Part shown: piece after piece, positions 16,292 through 26,318 of the stretch
Layout: every line of letters starts with the position of its first letter
Numbering within the stretch: position 1 is the first letter of the stretch
Assembly: GCA_041441465.1 (NCBI GenBank)
Contig: JASDSY010000010.1
Location: 398,263 to 462,262 of the forward strand
Length of the DNA stretch: 64,000 nucleotides
Origin: JASDSY01 sp041441465
Lineage (GTDB): Bacteria > Muiribacteriota > UBA9980
Reading direction: 5' to 3'
The notes under the pieces: generated by a model
What the model was told of the DNA's origin: nothing
Database searches by the model: none
Seen by the model: only the letters and a program-made list of their open reading frames with translations
Translations under genes and position numbers: made by a program

Positions 16292-16416
16292 AAGCCAAAG
16301 GGAAAATAAGATAAATAAAGATTAATATTTTTATTTTTTTGTTTACAAAAATGTTTTTGAATTTACTCAATAAATATTTTTTTATTTTAATGCGCTTAAT
16401 TCAACATACGATAATA

Positions 16417-16445
16417 TTGACAAATTTGCTTAACTATTATATCAT
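16417..16445 (+). promoter_or_regulatory. sigma70-like promoter of the export genes
   Basis: TTGACA (16417-16422), a 17-bp spacer and TATCAT (16440-16445), about 38 bp before the TTG start of the TolC-like gene. Confidence 0.55.
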
Positions 16446-16482
16446 AACCTAATCAAAAAAATTATAAAATGCGGGTATTAAA

Positions 16483-18093
16483 TTGAAAAATCATAAAAAA
16501 GCAAGTGGGAAAAAAATAAAAAGCGCAATTATTTGTCTGATTATTTTATTTTGTGTATATTTACCGGCGGCAAACGCTGAATCAAATATTTCAACACATG
16601 AAATAAAGCTTATAGATGTCATAAAAATGACAATAGAAAAAGACTCTAATATCAGAGTTAATAAAAGTCAGCAAAGGGCCGCCGGCGCAGGTGAGCTTTC
16701 GGCTAAAGCGGTTTTCGATCCTAATCTAAAAGCCTCAGTCACGCGCTCGTCGGAATACACCCCGTTGACCGAAAATCAAAAAAAGTCATACAGTAATTCA
16801 GGACACCCGGATGTCTCTAAAACCAGGCAGAGCGCTCTTTCATACAGCGTCGGGTACGAAAAGCGTTTCAGAAGCGGTACATCGATCTCGCCATCATTGA
16901 CGGTTTCGACCACGGAATCAAATACTCCAAGCGGAACCGGGCCGTTCACTAACTCAAAAATCCAATTTTCGCTGACAAAGCCACTGGCAAAAGGCAATAA
17001 CATAAAAGTTAACACCGCCGATGAGAAAACTTCGGCGATAGAATCAGAATGTTCGACATTGGACACGGTTCACACAATTTCCAAAGCCGTGCGCGACGTG
17101 ATAAATTCATACTGGAGTTACGCATACTCATATAAATCACTGAAAATATCGAATGACGCGCGCGATCGTGCGCAAAAACTTTATGACGAAACCAAAATGC
17201 TCGTCGACAATTTCGAAACACCACCCGCCGAGCTTGATCAATTAAAGGCCAGCCTTTTCGAAAAAGAGGCGGAATGTGAAAAAGCACGTCAGGCTTTACT
17301 CGAAGCCAAAAATTCCCTCAAAACTTCCATTGGAACAACCGATGAAGTATTTTTTACAAACGCAGTGCCGGCGGATTTTTTCCCGATAGAAAACATTATA
17401 AACGAGACTTGCGAAGTCGAACGGCTTGTTAAAGAACTAACTATTTCTTCTCTAAAAAACAGAAACGATTATATCGCCGCCATGAAACGTTTAGAAAAAT
17501 ACAATTTTTCAATTCCGGCCGCCAGGGATTCATTAAGGCCTCAGGTCGATCTTCAAATCACCGCCGGTTACAGCGGCTTGAAAGAAGACAAAGGCGCGGC
17601 CGCATTAATTTCATCTATCAACAATAACGTACCGGGAGCGAATGTAAGCGCGGTAGTAAGTTATTCTTTTAATCCCGACAAAAAAAGCGCACGCGCTGAA
17701 TTGATAAAAATCGACGAGCAATACATTCAATCACAAATCAAGGCTGAAGAGTTAAAAAGGCAAATCGGCATAAATATAGAAACGAATGTTTCCTCCGTCT
17801 CATCGATATACGGCCGTTACAAGCGCATGATAGAAGCAATAAAACTTTACAATAAAGCGCTTCAAAATGAGAGAGAAAAGAGTAAAATGGGCGCATCTAC
17901 TTTAATCGACGTAGTAAGCGTCGAAGATAAACTTGGCTCGGCCGAGCTTTCTCTTGAAGCGGCGGTTTTGGAATACGCGACTGCCGTCACAAAGTTAAGA
18001 TTTGAAGCCGGATGCCTTGGAAAAATAACGACGTCCGAATGTGAAATCAACAGCAAAGATCTTCTCGAACTGCCCAAAATTGGAACATTATAA
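16483..18093 (+). CDS. TolC-family outer-membrane efflux protein
   Basis: The TTG at 16483 is chosen because the next ATG would remove the signal peptide (residues about 13-32, ending PAANAE). The 536-aa product has the duplicated TolC layout. Long helices carry heptads (AELDQLKASLFEKEAECEKARQALLEAK and a second set near 430-500). Beta-strand segments include SYSVGYEKRFRSGTSI and PSLTVSTTES. It should trimerise into an outer-membrane channel with a periplasmic tunnel. It opens the order TolC-HlyD-ABC-ABC, so it most likely serves export of the precursor peptides. A Ser/Thr-rich strand region is typical of the family. Confidence 0.88.
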   Translation: MKNHKKASGKKIKSAIICLIILFCVYLPAANAESNISTHEIKLIDVIKMTIEKDSNIRVNKSQQRAAGAGELSAKAVFDPNLKASVTRSSEYTPLTENQKKSYSNSGHPDVSKTRQSALSYSVGYEKRFRSGTSISPSLTVSTTESNTPSGTGPFTNSKIQFSLTKPLAKGNNIKVNTADEKTSAIESECSTLDTVHTISKAVRDVINSYWSYAYSYKSLKISNDARDRAQKLYDETKMLVDNFETPPAELDQLKASLFEKEAECEKARQALLEAKNSLKTSIGTTDEVFFTNAVPADFFPIENIINETCEVERLVKELTISSLKNRNDYIAAMKRLEKYNFSIPAARDSLRPQVDLQITAGYSGLKEDKGAAALISSINNNVPGANVSAVVSYSFNPDKKSARAELIKIDEQYIQSQIKAEELKRQIGINIETNVSSVSSIYGRYKRMIEAIKLYNKALQNEREKSKMGASTLIDVVSVEDKLGSAELSLEAAVLEYATAVTKLRFEAGCLGKITTSECEINSKDLLELPKIGTL

Positions 18094-18170
18094 AAATAAT
18101 ACGCGTTTATAAAAAATACTACGCCGCTTCATCTAAAAGAAAAGAACCGGCGAAAAAATGGGGTAAAAAA

Positions 18171-19436
18171 ATGTCCGGTAGCCTTTTTAGAAAAACGGCC
18201 TTAGAAAAATTATCAACCCCGGATCAGCTTGACCGCATTATAGCGGTTACAAGTCCGCGCTCCTGGCTGGCGCTTCTGGCCATTGCAATAGCGCTCGGCA
18301 CAGCTCTTTTATGGGGAATTTTCGGCACTATTTCTTATAAAGTAAGCGGAAGCGGCATGCTGATAAAAACCGGAGGGCTTTTTAACATTTGCCATAATTT
18401 CAGCGGCAAATTAATAGAAATCACTATCCGGGAAGGCAACACCGTAAATGCCGGAACCGTTATAGCCAGGGTCGATCAGACTGACACAATGCAGCAGATA
18501 AACGACGCGGCTGAAAAAATAAAAAACCTTAAACTGCAGCGCGAAAAAACCCTTACCTTCAATACTGAAAGCCAGAAAAAAAATAATGAGTATTATGAGC
18601 AGGAAGCAAAAAAACTTCAAGAAACCATAAAAAACGGAACTGACAATCTTAATCTTCTCAAGGAAAAACTTGCCAGCCAGAGCGTTCTTTTTTCAAAAGG
18701 CCTTCTCACTAAAGATACTCTTCTTACTACAAAGCAGCAAATAAACACTCAGGAAGAATCTATAGCTTCATCATACAATGATTTAAAAAGCCTCGAAGTA
18801 AAAAAAGTCGAAAACCAAAAAAGCAATAATGACGAAGTTTTCAAAATAGACAGCGAAATTAAAGAAGCTAAAGATAACATGAACTCGCTTGTAAAAAAAT
18901 ATGAAGACTCATCGAAAATTATAGCTCCATATTCCGGCCGGGTAATACAGATATCGACATCAGTCGGCAAAAGTATAAATATCGGCGACGCCATCGCCAC
19001 AATAGAGCTGCCGGGGCAGGACTCGAACGAAGTGGAAGCCGTAACTTACGTTCCGATAAGCGAAGGAAAATTAGTTAAAAAAGGCATGGATGTGAGAATA
19101 TCGCCTTCAATAGTGAAAAAAGAAGAATACGGATTCATACTTGGAAAGGTAACGGAAGTTTCCGAGTACCCCGTAACGTCAGGAAGAATAAAAGAACTTC
19201 TCGCCAATGACGATATTGTATCGACTATCACTAAATCCGGCGCGGTAATCGAAGTCAAAGCCTCGCTTTATAAAGACGATTCAACTCTCAGCGGCTATAA
19301 ATGGTCGTCCGAAAAGGGGCCTCCGTTAAAAATACAGAGCGGCACCTTCTGTGAAACTCTTGTAACGTATAAAAATGAACGCCCCATAAATCTTGTAATC
19401 CCAATAATAAAAAAATGGACCGGAATTTATTATTAA
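18171..19436 (+). CDS. HlyD-type adaptor (NHLM secretion protein-like)
   Basis: A 421-aa membrane fusion protein. There is one transmembrane helix (residues about 38-60, WLALLAIAIALGTALLWGIF). It is followed by a split lipoyl/barrel-sandwich domain (GKLIEITIREGNTVNAGTVIARV, and IIAPYSGRVIQISTSVGKSI in the second half). Between them runs a helical hairpin of about 130 residues, and a beta-barrel domain ends the protein. The N-terminal LEKLSTPDQLDRIIAVTSPR segment is typical of NHLM bacteriocin-system adaptors. It links the inner-membrane ABC exporter to the TolC-like channel. GGGGT precedes the ATG. Confidence 0.9.
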   Translation: MSGSLFRKTALEKLSTPDQLDRIIAVTSPRSWLALLAIAIALGTALLWGIFGTISYKVSGSGMLIKTGGLFNICHNFSGKLIEITIREGNTVNAGTVIARVDQTDTMQQINDAAEKIKNLKLQREKTLTFNTESQKKNNEYYEQEAKKLQETIKNGTDNLNLLKEKLASQSVLFSKGLLTKDTLLTTKQQINTQEESIASSYNDLKSLEVKKVENQKSNNDEVFKIDSEIKEAKDNMNSLVKKYEDSSKIIAPYSGRVIQISTSVGKSINIGDAIATIELPGQDSNEVEAVTYVPISEGKLVKKGMDVRISPSIVKKEEYGFILGKVTEVSEYPVTSGRIKELLANDDIVSTITKSGAVIEVKASLYKDDSTLSGYKWSSEKGPPLKIQSGTFCETLVTYKNERPINLVIPIIKKWTGIYY

Positions 19437-19594
19437 TTAAAATCCATAATGATTAAATTTAATTTGAAATAAAAAATTTACACGGCTTTATAACTTCTGA
19501 GACACTAACGACATTATTTTTATAATTTTTGCTTGAAATAAAGATAAACTCATTTTATGTAAAAAACATGCCTTCAAAAATAATAAGGATTTTT

Positions 19595-21766
19595 ATGGAA
19601 GATAACGCAAATAAGAAAATTTATAAAAATGTCAAAACTCCGACACTTATACAGATGGAAGCAGTCGAGTGCGGTGCAGCCGCTCTGGGAATAATTTTCG
19701 GCTATTACGGACTCTACGTAACGCTTGAAGAGCTTCGAGAAAAATGCGGTGTTTCAAGGGACGGCAGCAAGGCGCTGAATATATTGAAAGCGGCGCGCGG
19801 TTATAATTTTACCGCCAAAGGTTTTAAATACGATCCGGCGGACCTCAAATACCTCAAATTTCCGGTCATAATACATTGGAATTTCAATCACTTCCTTGTT
19901 CTTGAAGGCTTTTCGGGCAAAACCGTTTATCTTAACGATCCGGCGGAAGGGCCTCGCCAGGTATCGTATGAGGAATTTAACGACTCGTATACAGGCATTA
20001 CGCTGACATTCGAACCGGCGGAAGGTTTTAAAAAGAGCGGCCGCCCTAAAAGCATGTTGAAAGCGATCTTAAACAGGCTGCCCGGAATGCGCCTTGCGCT
20101 GGCATACTCGATATTGGCCGGCCTCTTCCTTGTAATACCCGGACTTATAATACCGACATTTTCAAAAATTTTTATAGACAACATACTGATCGGGAAAACT
20201 ACGGACTGGCTGAGGCCGCTTATCATAGGCATGGCTATTACAGCGATACTTCGAGGCGCCCTTACGGCGCTGCAGCAGCACCATCTTTCAATGCTGGAAA
20301 TTAAGCTCGCAATTTCTGGTTCCGCAAAGTTTTTTAACCACATACTGCATCTACCTATCGAGTTTTTTTCACAGCGTTTTGCGGGCGACCTCAGCGCGCG
20401 TCTTCAGTCAAATGACATCATAGCCCGCCTTTTTTCAGGCGAGCTTGCCACCAACACTTTGAATTGTTTTCTGATAGTTTTTTACGCCTTTCTTATGTGC
20501 CAATACGATATTATGCTTACCGCTATAGGTATCGCCATAGCGGTTTTCAATATTGCGCTTCTTAAAATAGTCTCACGGCGTAAAAAGGATCAAAACCAGA
20601 AGCTGCTTCAAATACAGGGGAAATTCATGGGTGATGCAATAAGCGGACTTTCGATAATAGAGACATTAAAAGCTACAGGCGCCGAATCTGATTTTTTCGC
20701 TAAAATAGGCGGACTTCACGCAAACGTAGTATGCGCATCCCAGGATATGGAAGTGACTAACCAGTTTTTAGCCTGCGTGCCGACATTTCTGACGTCCCTC
20801 AATAACGCATTAATATTAGGCGTGGGCGGAATGCTTGTAATGGACGGAAAACTTACGCTCGGTATGCTGGTCGCTTTCCAGAGTCTTATGACGAGTTTCA
20901 TAGAGCCTGTCAACAGGCTCGTTCAACTTGGCTCGTCGATCCAGGAACTTGAAGGAAGCATGAACAGAATCGATGACGTTATGAACTACCGCACCGACAG
21001 CCGTTTCGATAATGAATTAAAATTCAGCGGCGAAAAGTCGAAACTTTCCGGATTCGTCGAGTTAAGAAACGTAACGTTCGGTTATAGCAGGCTTGAACCG
21101 CCGCTTATCGAGAATTTTAATCTCTGCCTGAAGCCGGGAATGCGCGTGGCATTGGTCGGCAGTTCAGGTTCAGGAAAATCCACAGTGGCTAAGCTAGTAT
21201 CTGGATTATACGCGCCGTGGTCAGGAGAGATTTTTTTTGACGGCAGGGCCAGATCTGAAATTTCAAACCACATAATAACAAACTCCGTAGCGATAGTCGA
21301 TCAAGAAATATCGATGTTTGACGGAACGGTAAAAGAAAACATAACTTTATGGGACTCATCCGTAGCCGACACGGCAGTAATAAAAGCCACACAGGACGCC
21401 GCCATTCACGAAGACGTGGCGCGCCGGCCGGCTGCTTACGACTCCAGGATAGAGGAAAGCGGAAAGAATTTCAGCGGCGGTCAGCGGCAGAGGCTTGAAA
21501 TAGCAAGAGCGCTTGCTATAAATCCTTCGATAATGATCCTGGATGAAGCTACGAGCGCCCTCGATCCGCAGACGGAAAAAATAATCGACGACAGCATACG
21601 CCGGCGCGGCTGCACTTGTATTATAGTCGCGCACCGCCTCAGCACGATAAAAGACTGCGATGAAATAATAGTCATGGAGTACGGCAAAATAGTCTGCCGC
21701 GGCACTCATGAAGAACTTATGGCCGATCCGGAAAGCGCCTATGCGCAATTAATAAAAATGCACTAA
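19595..21766 (+). CDS. NHLM-type peptidase/permease/ATPase ABC exporter (C39 PCAT)
   Basis: The ATG at 19595 is preferred (AAGGAT 6 nt upstream), giving 723 aa; upstream in-frame starts lack an SD. The N-terminal C39 peptidase has Cys26 (VECGAAAL), His99 (NFNHFLVLEG) and Asp115 (LNDP), a complete triad for cleavage after Gly-Gly. A transmembrane domain follows (about 150-430). The C-terminal ATPase has Walker A GSSGSGKST, signature FSGGQRQRLEIARAL, Walker B IMILDEATSALD and AHRLST. It should cut and export the VAGG leader peptides. The stop lies 27 bp before the next gene. Confidence 0.93.
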   Translation: MEDNANKKIYKNVKTPTLIQMEAVECGAAALGIIFGYYGLYVTLEELREKCGVSRDGSKALNILKAARGYNFTAKGFKYDPADLKYLKFPVIIHWNFNHFLVLEGFSGKTVYLNDPAEGPRQVSYEEFNDSYTGITLTFEPAEGFKKSGRPKSMLKAILNRLPGMRLALAYSILAGLFLVIPGLIIPTFSKIFIDNILIGKTTDWLRPLIIGMAITAILRGALTALQQHHLSMLEIKLAISGSAKFFNHILHLPIEFFSQRFAGDLSARLQSNDIIARLFSGELATNTLNCFLIVFYAFLMCQYDIMLTAIGIAIAVFNIALLKIVSRRKKDQNQKLLQIQGKFMGDAISGLSIIETLKATGAESDFFAKIGGLHANVVCASQDMEVTNQFLACVPTFLTSLNNALILGVGGMLVMDGKLTLGMLVAFQSLMTSFIEPVNRLVQLGSSIQELEGSMNRIDDVMNYRTDSRFDNELKFSGEKSKLSGFVELRNVTFGYSRLEPPLIENFNLCLKPGMRVALVGSSGSGKSTVAKLVSGLYAPWSGEIFFDGRARSEISNHIITNSVAIVDQEISMFDGTVKENITLWDSSVADTAVIKATQDAAIHEDVARRPAAYDSRIEESGKNFSGGQRQRLEIARALAINPSIMILDEATSALDPQTEKIIDDSIRRRGCTCIIVAHRLSTIKDCDEIIVMEYGKIVCRGTHEELMADPESAYAQLIKMH

Positions 21767-21793
21767 TTGCTAATTAATCGGGAGAAATTAAAA

Positions 21794-24682
21794 ATGGAAA
21801 CCAGGCTGAAAGCCAAAGATGTCTTTCTGCTGGAAGGTGAAAAAAAAATATGGCTCGTAAATGAAGGCGCTGTAAATGTTTTTTTTACACGCCTGACCGA
21901 TGACGGCTCTTACGGAAAAAGAACCTGGCTTTTTACAGTCGAAAAGGGCGGCATGCTCGCGGGTTTTACATACAAATCAAACAATCCTTACAGGATAATA
22001 GCGGGAGCCGCGCCGGAAGCCGTACTTGAAGAAAAAACTACGGAATTCATAGAGTCAAACAACGAATCTGACGAAACCGCCCGGATGAAAACAAAATTAT
22101 TAAACTCCTGGACGGAAAATCTAACGCTGGCGCTCGTCGACTATAAACTGCCGCCTAAAACACTTAAATTTATAGAGGCCTGCGGCAGCACAGAACTTAA
22201 TGCCGGCACATTTTACGGCGCAAGACCCGGTGAAGTTCTATGGGTAAAACTTCTCGAAGGCGAAGCTGAAACTCTGGGTTGCTACATGGCTTTTTTTAAG
22301 GGCCATGCCGGTTACTTTCCTGTAACAAACCGTTTTTGGTTCAGAATGTGTTCGGAAAGCACCGCGGAAGGAGTCAACCCGTCGATATCCGCCTGCAATA
22401 CCGAAAAATTCCTGACATTTCCCGACGCTTCAGTCAGTATCGGCGCGTTTCACGCCATAGTATTGTGGCTTTTGATCGAGAAAACGGAAAATACCGATAC
22501 GGCCGAAAAAATAAGACTTTTTAAAAAAATTGAACATGACAGTTATCTTATCGACAAATCTCTGGCGGGATTCGCTTCCATAATCGCACCCGATTTCGGA
22601 ATTTCTCCTTTAAACATAGACGATATCGACGCTCTTTCTGCCGCCTGCAAAATAATCGGCGAAGCGGCGGGAATTAAAATTATTATTCCGCCGTCGATGA
22701 AAAAAGACGAAAAGCCGGCCGATCCTGTAGCTGAAATCGCGAGAACTTCAATGATCAGGCACAGGAAATTACTTCTCAGGGATAAATGGTGGGAAAAAAA
22801 TTCAGGCCCTCTTCTCGCGTTTCTTGAAGACGGAAGGCCGGCTGCTCTTATTCAGCAATCAGTATGCAGTTATAAAATGCACATTCCCGGCGAAGCCGGG
22901 GCAGTTTCCGTAACCGCAAAAGAAGCCTCCCGGCTTAACGGAATAGCTTATATGTTTTATAAACCTCTGCCGCAAAGGCCTCTAAAATTTGCCGACATAA
23001 GCGCATATTGCATAAACGCCGGAATAACCCGCGATATTTTTATGATGCTTCTGGCTGGCTGCATTTTAAGCCTCATAAATATGCTTACCCCTATGGCGAC
23101 CAGTCTCGCGTTCGACAGCATAATACCGGAATTTGAACGTTCACAAATGGCCCAGATGACAATGATTCTAATATCGGCGTCGTTTTGCGTCCTGCTTTTC
23201 CAGTTTTTCAGGTCCGTAGCGACAATGCGTTTCGAAAATATCGCAGACGCTTCGCTTCAAGCGGCGGTCTGGGACAGGCTTCTTGCGCTGCCGGCGCCTT
23301 TTTTCAGAAAATTTTCAACCGGCGACCTGGCGATGCGCGCTACAAGCATAAATACAATCAGACAGACGATTTCCGGCACAGTTTTCAGTTCAATACTCAC
23401 CGGCACTTTTTCAGTATTGAATTTTGCGCTGCTTTTTTATTACAGCTTTAAACTTGCCGTTATAGCTCTAATTCTGGGCCTGGTCGCGCTGGCGTTTTAC
23501 GTTTCTGTTATGTTCCTGCAGTATAATTATTCCAAACGCATAACCGCGCTCGACGGTAAATTATCCGGCCTTGTTTTTGAAATAATAAGCGGAATAGCTA
23601 AATTCAGGGTGGCGGGTGCCGAAAGCCGCGCGTTCAGCCTGTGGGCAAAAACATTTAAAGAAAAAAAAGAAATTCCAGTCTATATTCTCAATAACGCAAT
23701 GCAAACATTCAATTCGGTTTACACTCTTATATGTTCAGGAATATTTTTCTGGTATATAATTAATTCCATGGATGAAAACTCATTTTCTTCCGGTTCATAT
23801 ACAGCGTTCAATTCAGCATTCACGACATTTTTTTCAGGCATGATCGAAATATCCTCAACTTTATTTTCTATTCTTAATGTTTTTTCGCTTTATGAACGAG
23901 CGCTGCCAATATTAGAGGCGGTCCCGGAATTTGACGAAGCGAAAGAAGACCCGGGCGAGCTCAACGGCGCCGTAGAAATAAGCGGAGTAACTTTTAAATA
24001 CGAGGGAAGCCTTATCCCGGCTTTAAATGACATATCGATAAAAATAAATCCAGGCGAATTCGCGGCGATAGTAGGGCCGTCAGGAAGCGGCAAATCAACG
24101 CTTATAAGGCTGCTTCTCGGTTTCGACAAACCCCTTTCCGGTTCGATACTTTATGACGGCCACGATCTTTCCGGCATAGACGTAAGAGCGGTAAGAAGAC
24201 AGGTAGGAGTGGTTCTCCAGAACGGCCAGCTGATGTCAGGAAATATAATGTCTAATATCATCGGGTCTTCGACGCTGACCATAAATGACGCCTGGGAAGC
24301 CGCAAGAAACGCAGGATTAGAGTCCGACATCGAAATGATGCCGATGGGAATGCATACTATGATCAGCGAAGGCGCCTCCACTATATCAGGCGGCCAGAAG
24401 CAGCGCATATTAATAGCGCGCGCGCTCGTGAAAAAACCTAGAATAATAATTTTTGACGAGGCGACAAGCGCACTCGATAATAAAACTCAAGCCGTCGTTT
24501 CAGAGAGTCTTGAAAACCTTCATTCAACAAGAATCGTCATAGCGCACCGCCTCAGCACCATAATAAAAGCCGACCGTATTTTCGTTATTGAAAACGGCCG
24601 TCTCGTGGAAAGCGGCAATTATGAAGAATTGATAAAGCAAAACGGACTTTTTAAAAAGCTCGCCGAAAGGCAGATTGCTTGA
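21794..24682 (+). CDS. NHLM-type second ABC transporter (permease/ATPase)
   Basis: The ATG at 21794 has GGGAGA 8 nt upstream and gives 962 aa. The N-terminal 300 residues have no ATPase or C39 triad and match the long N-terminal extension of NHLM system ATP-binding proteins. A degenerate peptidase-like stretch (PLLAFLEDGRPAALIQ) precedes the permease. Transmembrane helices lie at about 415-690. The C-terminal ATPase has Walker A GPSGSGKST, signature ISGGQKQRILIARAL, Walker B IIIFDEATSALD and AHRLST. Paired with the C39 exporter, it probably forms part of the same export complex; its separate job is unknown in this family. Confidence 0.88.
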   Translation: METRLKAKDVFLLEGEKKIWLVNEGAVNVFFTRLTDDGSYGKRTWLFTVEKGGMLAGFTYKSNNPYRIIAGAAPEAVLEEKTTEFIESNNESDETARMKTKLLNSWTENLTLALVDYKLPPKTLKFIEACGSTELNAGTFYGARPGEVLWVKLLEGEAETLGCYMAFFKGHAGYFPVTNRFWFRMCSESTAEGVNPSISACNTEKFLTFPDASVSIGAFHAIVLWLLIEKTENTDTAEKIRLFKKIEHDSYLIDKSLAGFASIIAPDFGISPLNIDDIDALSAACKIIGEAAGIKIIIPPSMKKDEKPADPVAEIARTSMIRHRKLLLRDKWWEKNSGPLLAFLEDGRPAALIQQSVCSYKMHIPGEAGAVSVTAKEASRLNGIAYMFYKPLPQRPLKFADISAYCINAGITRDIFMMLLAGCILSLINMLTPMATSLAFDSIIPEFERSQMAQMTMILISASFCVLLFQFFRSVATMRFENIADASLQAAVWDRLLALPAPFFRKFSTGDLAMRATSINTIRQTISGTVFSSILTGTFSVLNFALLFYYSFKLAVIALILGLVALAFYVSVMFLQYNYSKRITALDGKLSGLVFEIISGIAKFRVAGAESRAFSLWAKTFKEKKEIPVYILNNAMQTFNSVYTLICSGIFFWYIINSMDENSFSSGSYTAFNSAFTTFFSGMIEISSTLFSILNVFSLYERALPILEAVPEFDEAKEDPGELNGAVEISGVTFKYEGSLIPALNDISIKINPGEFAAIVGPSGSGKSTLIRLLLGFDKPLSGSILYDGHDLSGIDVRAVRRQVGVVLQNGQLMSGNIMSNIIGSSTLTINDAWEAARNAGLESDIEMMPMGMHTMISEGASTISGGQKQRILIARALVKKPRIIIFDEATSALDNKTQAVVSESLENLHSTRIVIAHRLSTIIKADRIFVIENGRLVESGNYEELIKQNGLFKKLAERQIA

Positions 24683-24787
24683 TTATATTAAGTATGGCAT
24701 TAATTGTTTTATTTTCATAATTTTCATCATAATAACGCAGCGGTAATTATGATCGGCAGGTATAATTATTTACAGGGAGCAATAAAA

Positions 24788-25732
24788 GTGAAACCAGATA
24801 TCCAAAATGAAGAAAAATCAACTTTTATTGAAAGGCCGGTATCTTATAAAACTCATGACGGCATTTTAATTGACGGAATTATAACTTCTCCCGATAAACC
24901 GTGCAATAAAAGTTTGCCCGGAATAGTTCTGGTTCACGGCTCCGCACCGTTAGATATGGACGGAAGCTGGCCTGCATATTTTCGCGGCATACCGCAAACA
25001 TTTAACGGTAATGAAGTAAAAAACTTTAAAATGATCGCCGAACATTTATCGCGTAACGGATATACCGTCATCAGGGCAAATAAAAGAGGGGTTACCAAAA
25101 CAATAACGGACGTAAATTATGATATTTATAAAACATCATCGTACACTAATTTATTGCATGATTTGAATTCTAAAATAGAAATTCTCAAAACCGAATCGAA
25201 TATTGATAAATTTATTCTTTTAGGCTGGAGCGAGGGGACGATTTTATCCTCGAAAATTGCCCAGATGAGAAGCGATGTAATCGGAATGATCCTAATGGGC
25301 GACGTGGGTTCTTCATTTAAAGAGTTAATACGCCATTTTTATAAAACTGAAAAAGAGTTTCAAGAAGAAATCAGTTTAATCGAAAAAATGCCTGATTATG
25401 AAATGGCAGGACTGGACCGGCCGGCAATAAGGATAAAAGAACTTTTCCGGGATATATCCAACGCGGAAAGGATCGAAAAACTAAAAATTCCGATATTGGT
25501 CCTTCACGGAAAAATCGACGTTGAAACACCTGTATCTGAAGCATTTCTTGTAAAAAAAGCGATTGATAAAAACAATAACCCGCGCAGTAAAGTTATAATA
25601 TATGAAACATTCGGACATGGTTTTGCGCCCCATCTCGGCGATAACAATGAAATAAAAACAGAGGGGCCGTTCGACGAATCCGTATTGACCGATATAAAAA
25701 TATGGTTAAACAGTAATTATAAAGATATTTAA
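24788..25732 (+). CDS. alpha/beta hydrolase
   Basis: The GTG at 24788 is favoured because AGGGAG lies 8 nt upstream; in-frame starts further up lack an SD. The product has 314 aa. It has an oxyanion strand VLVHGSAPLDMDGSW, nucleophile elbow GWSEG, an acid in LVLHGKIDVETP and a catalytic histidine in FGHGFAP. A helical cap lies at about residues 170-230. There is no signal peptide. It resembles small esterases or acyl-peptidases of the S9/X-Pro type. It follows the transporters by about 105 bp, so a cytoplasmic role linked to the peptides, such as immunity by hydrolysis, is possible. The substrate is unknown. Confidence 0.85.
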   Translation: MKPDIQNEEKSTFIERPVSYKTHDGILIDGIITSPDKPCNKSLPGIVLVHGSAPLDMDGSWPAYFRGIPQTFNGNEVKNFKMIAEHLSRNGYTVIRANKRGVTKTITDVNYDIYKTSSYTNLLHDLNSKIEILKTESNIDKFILLGWSEGTILSSKIAQMRSDVIGMILMGDVGSSFKELIRHFYKTEKEFQEEISLIEKMPDYEMAGLDRPAIRIKELFRDISNAERIEKLKIPILVLHGKIDVETPVSEAFLVKKAIDKNNNPRSKVIIYETFGHGFAPHLGDNNEIKTEGPFDESVLTDIKIWLNSNYKDI

Positions 25733-25792
25733 AAATAATCCGAAAATATTTATAAATATAAAGTATTTTTCATGTTCCGGAGGCAGAAAAAT

Positions 25793-26104
25793 ATGAGCAT
25801 TTCAGCAGCAGGCACGAAGTTAAATATTGCAAGTCCGCCTGAATCCAATAACAGTAACGAGGTAAGTCAGCTTCAGCGGCAAATAACAAAATTGCAGAAT
25901 CAAATAACAAAATTAAAAGACAGCAAAACGGATGAAAAAACAAAGCAGCAGCAGATTCAGCAGTTACAGCAGCAAATTATCCAGCTTGAAATGGAAATTC
26001 AGAGAATTCAAACCGAGAAAGCAAATAAATCCGCGAGTAATGATAAAGCAGATGACGGCGAATCAAAAAAATCAGATGATAATCGCATTGACATATATGT
26101 ATAA
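25793..26104 (+). CDS. FlxA-like Gln-rich coiled-coil protein
   Basis: The ATG at 25793 has GGAGG 9 nt upstream; the earlier in-frame ATG at 25772 overlaps the SD. The product is about 103 aa. Residues 20-75 are heptads of Leu/Ile with many Gln (QLQRQITKLQNQITKL and QIQQLQQQIIQLEMEI), which fits the FlxA-like family. The C-terminus is Ser/Lys/Asp-rich and disordered. It has no signal peptide. FlxA-like proteins are poorly understood; some are regulated with flagella. A terminator hairpin follows. Confidence 0.75.
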   Translation: MSISAAGTKLNIASPPESNNSNEVSQLQRQITKLQNQITKLKDSKTDEKTKQQQIQQLQQQIIQLEMEIQRIQTEKANKSASNDKADDGESKKSDDNRIDIYV

Positions 26105-26156
26105 AAACAATTAATTTTCAGAATAAAAAGTTTATAAATTAACTTGTAAATAGGTT

Positions 26157-26205
26157 AAAAAGCGCTTCTAAAATTTTTAATATAAATTTTAGAAGTGTTT
26201 TTATT
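26157..26205 (+). terminator. Rho-independent terminator after the FlxA-like gene
   Basis: AAAAGCGCTTCTAAAATTT pairs with its near-perfect complement and is followed by T5. It closes the export gene block. Confidence 0.8.
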
Positions 26206-26252
26206 TAGTAGTATTTTTTTTAAATCATTTAATTCATGAATACAGAAAATTC

Positions 26253-26280
26253 TTGTAAAAATATAAAAATATGATATAAT
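26253..26280 (+). promoter_or_regulatory. sigma70-like promoter of the cyclase-like gene
   Basis: TTGTAA (26253-26258), a 16-bp spacer and TATAAT (26275-26280). GGAAAGGG precedes the ATG at 26319. Confidence 0.6.
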
Positions 26281-26318
26281 TCACTTAATAAATATAAAGT
26301 CTGGAAAGGGATATTAAA

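Noticed and set aside
21356..21748. 130-aa frame opposite the C39 transporter ATPase
   Set aside because: Shadow of a real gene; the plus strand carries all ABC motifs.
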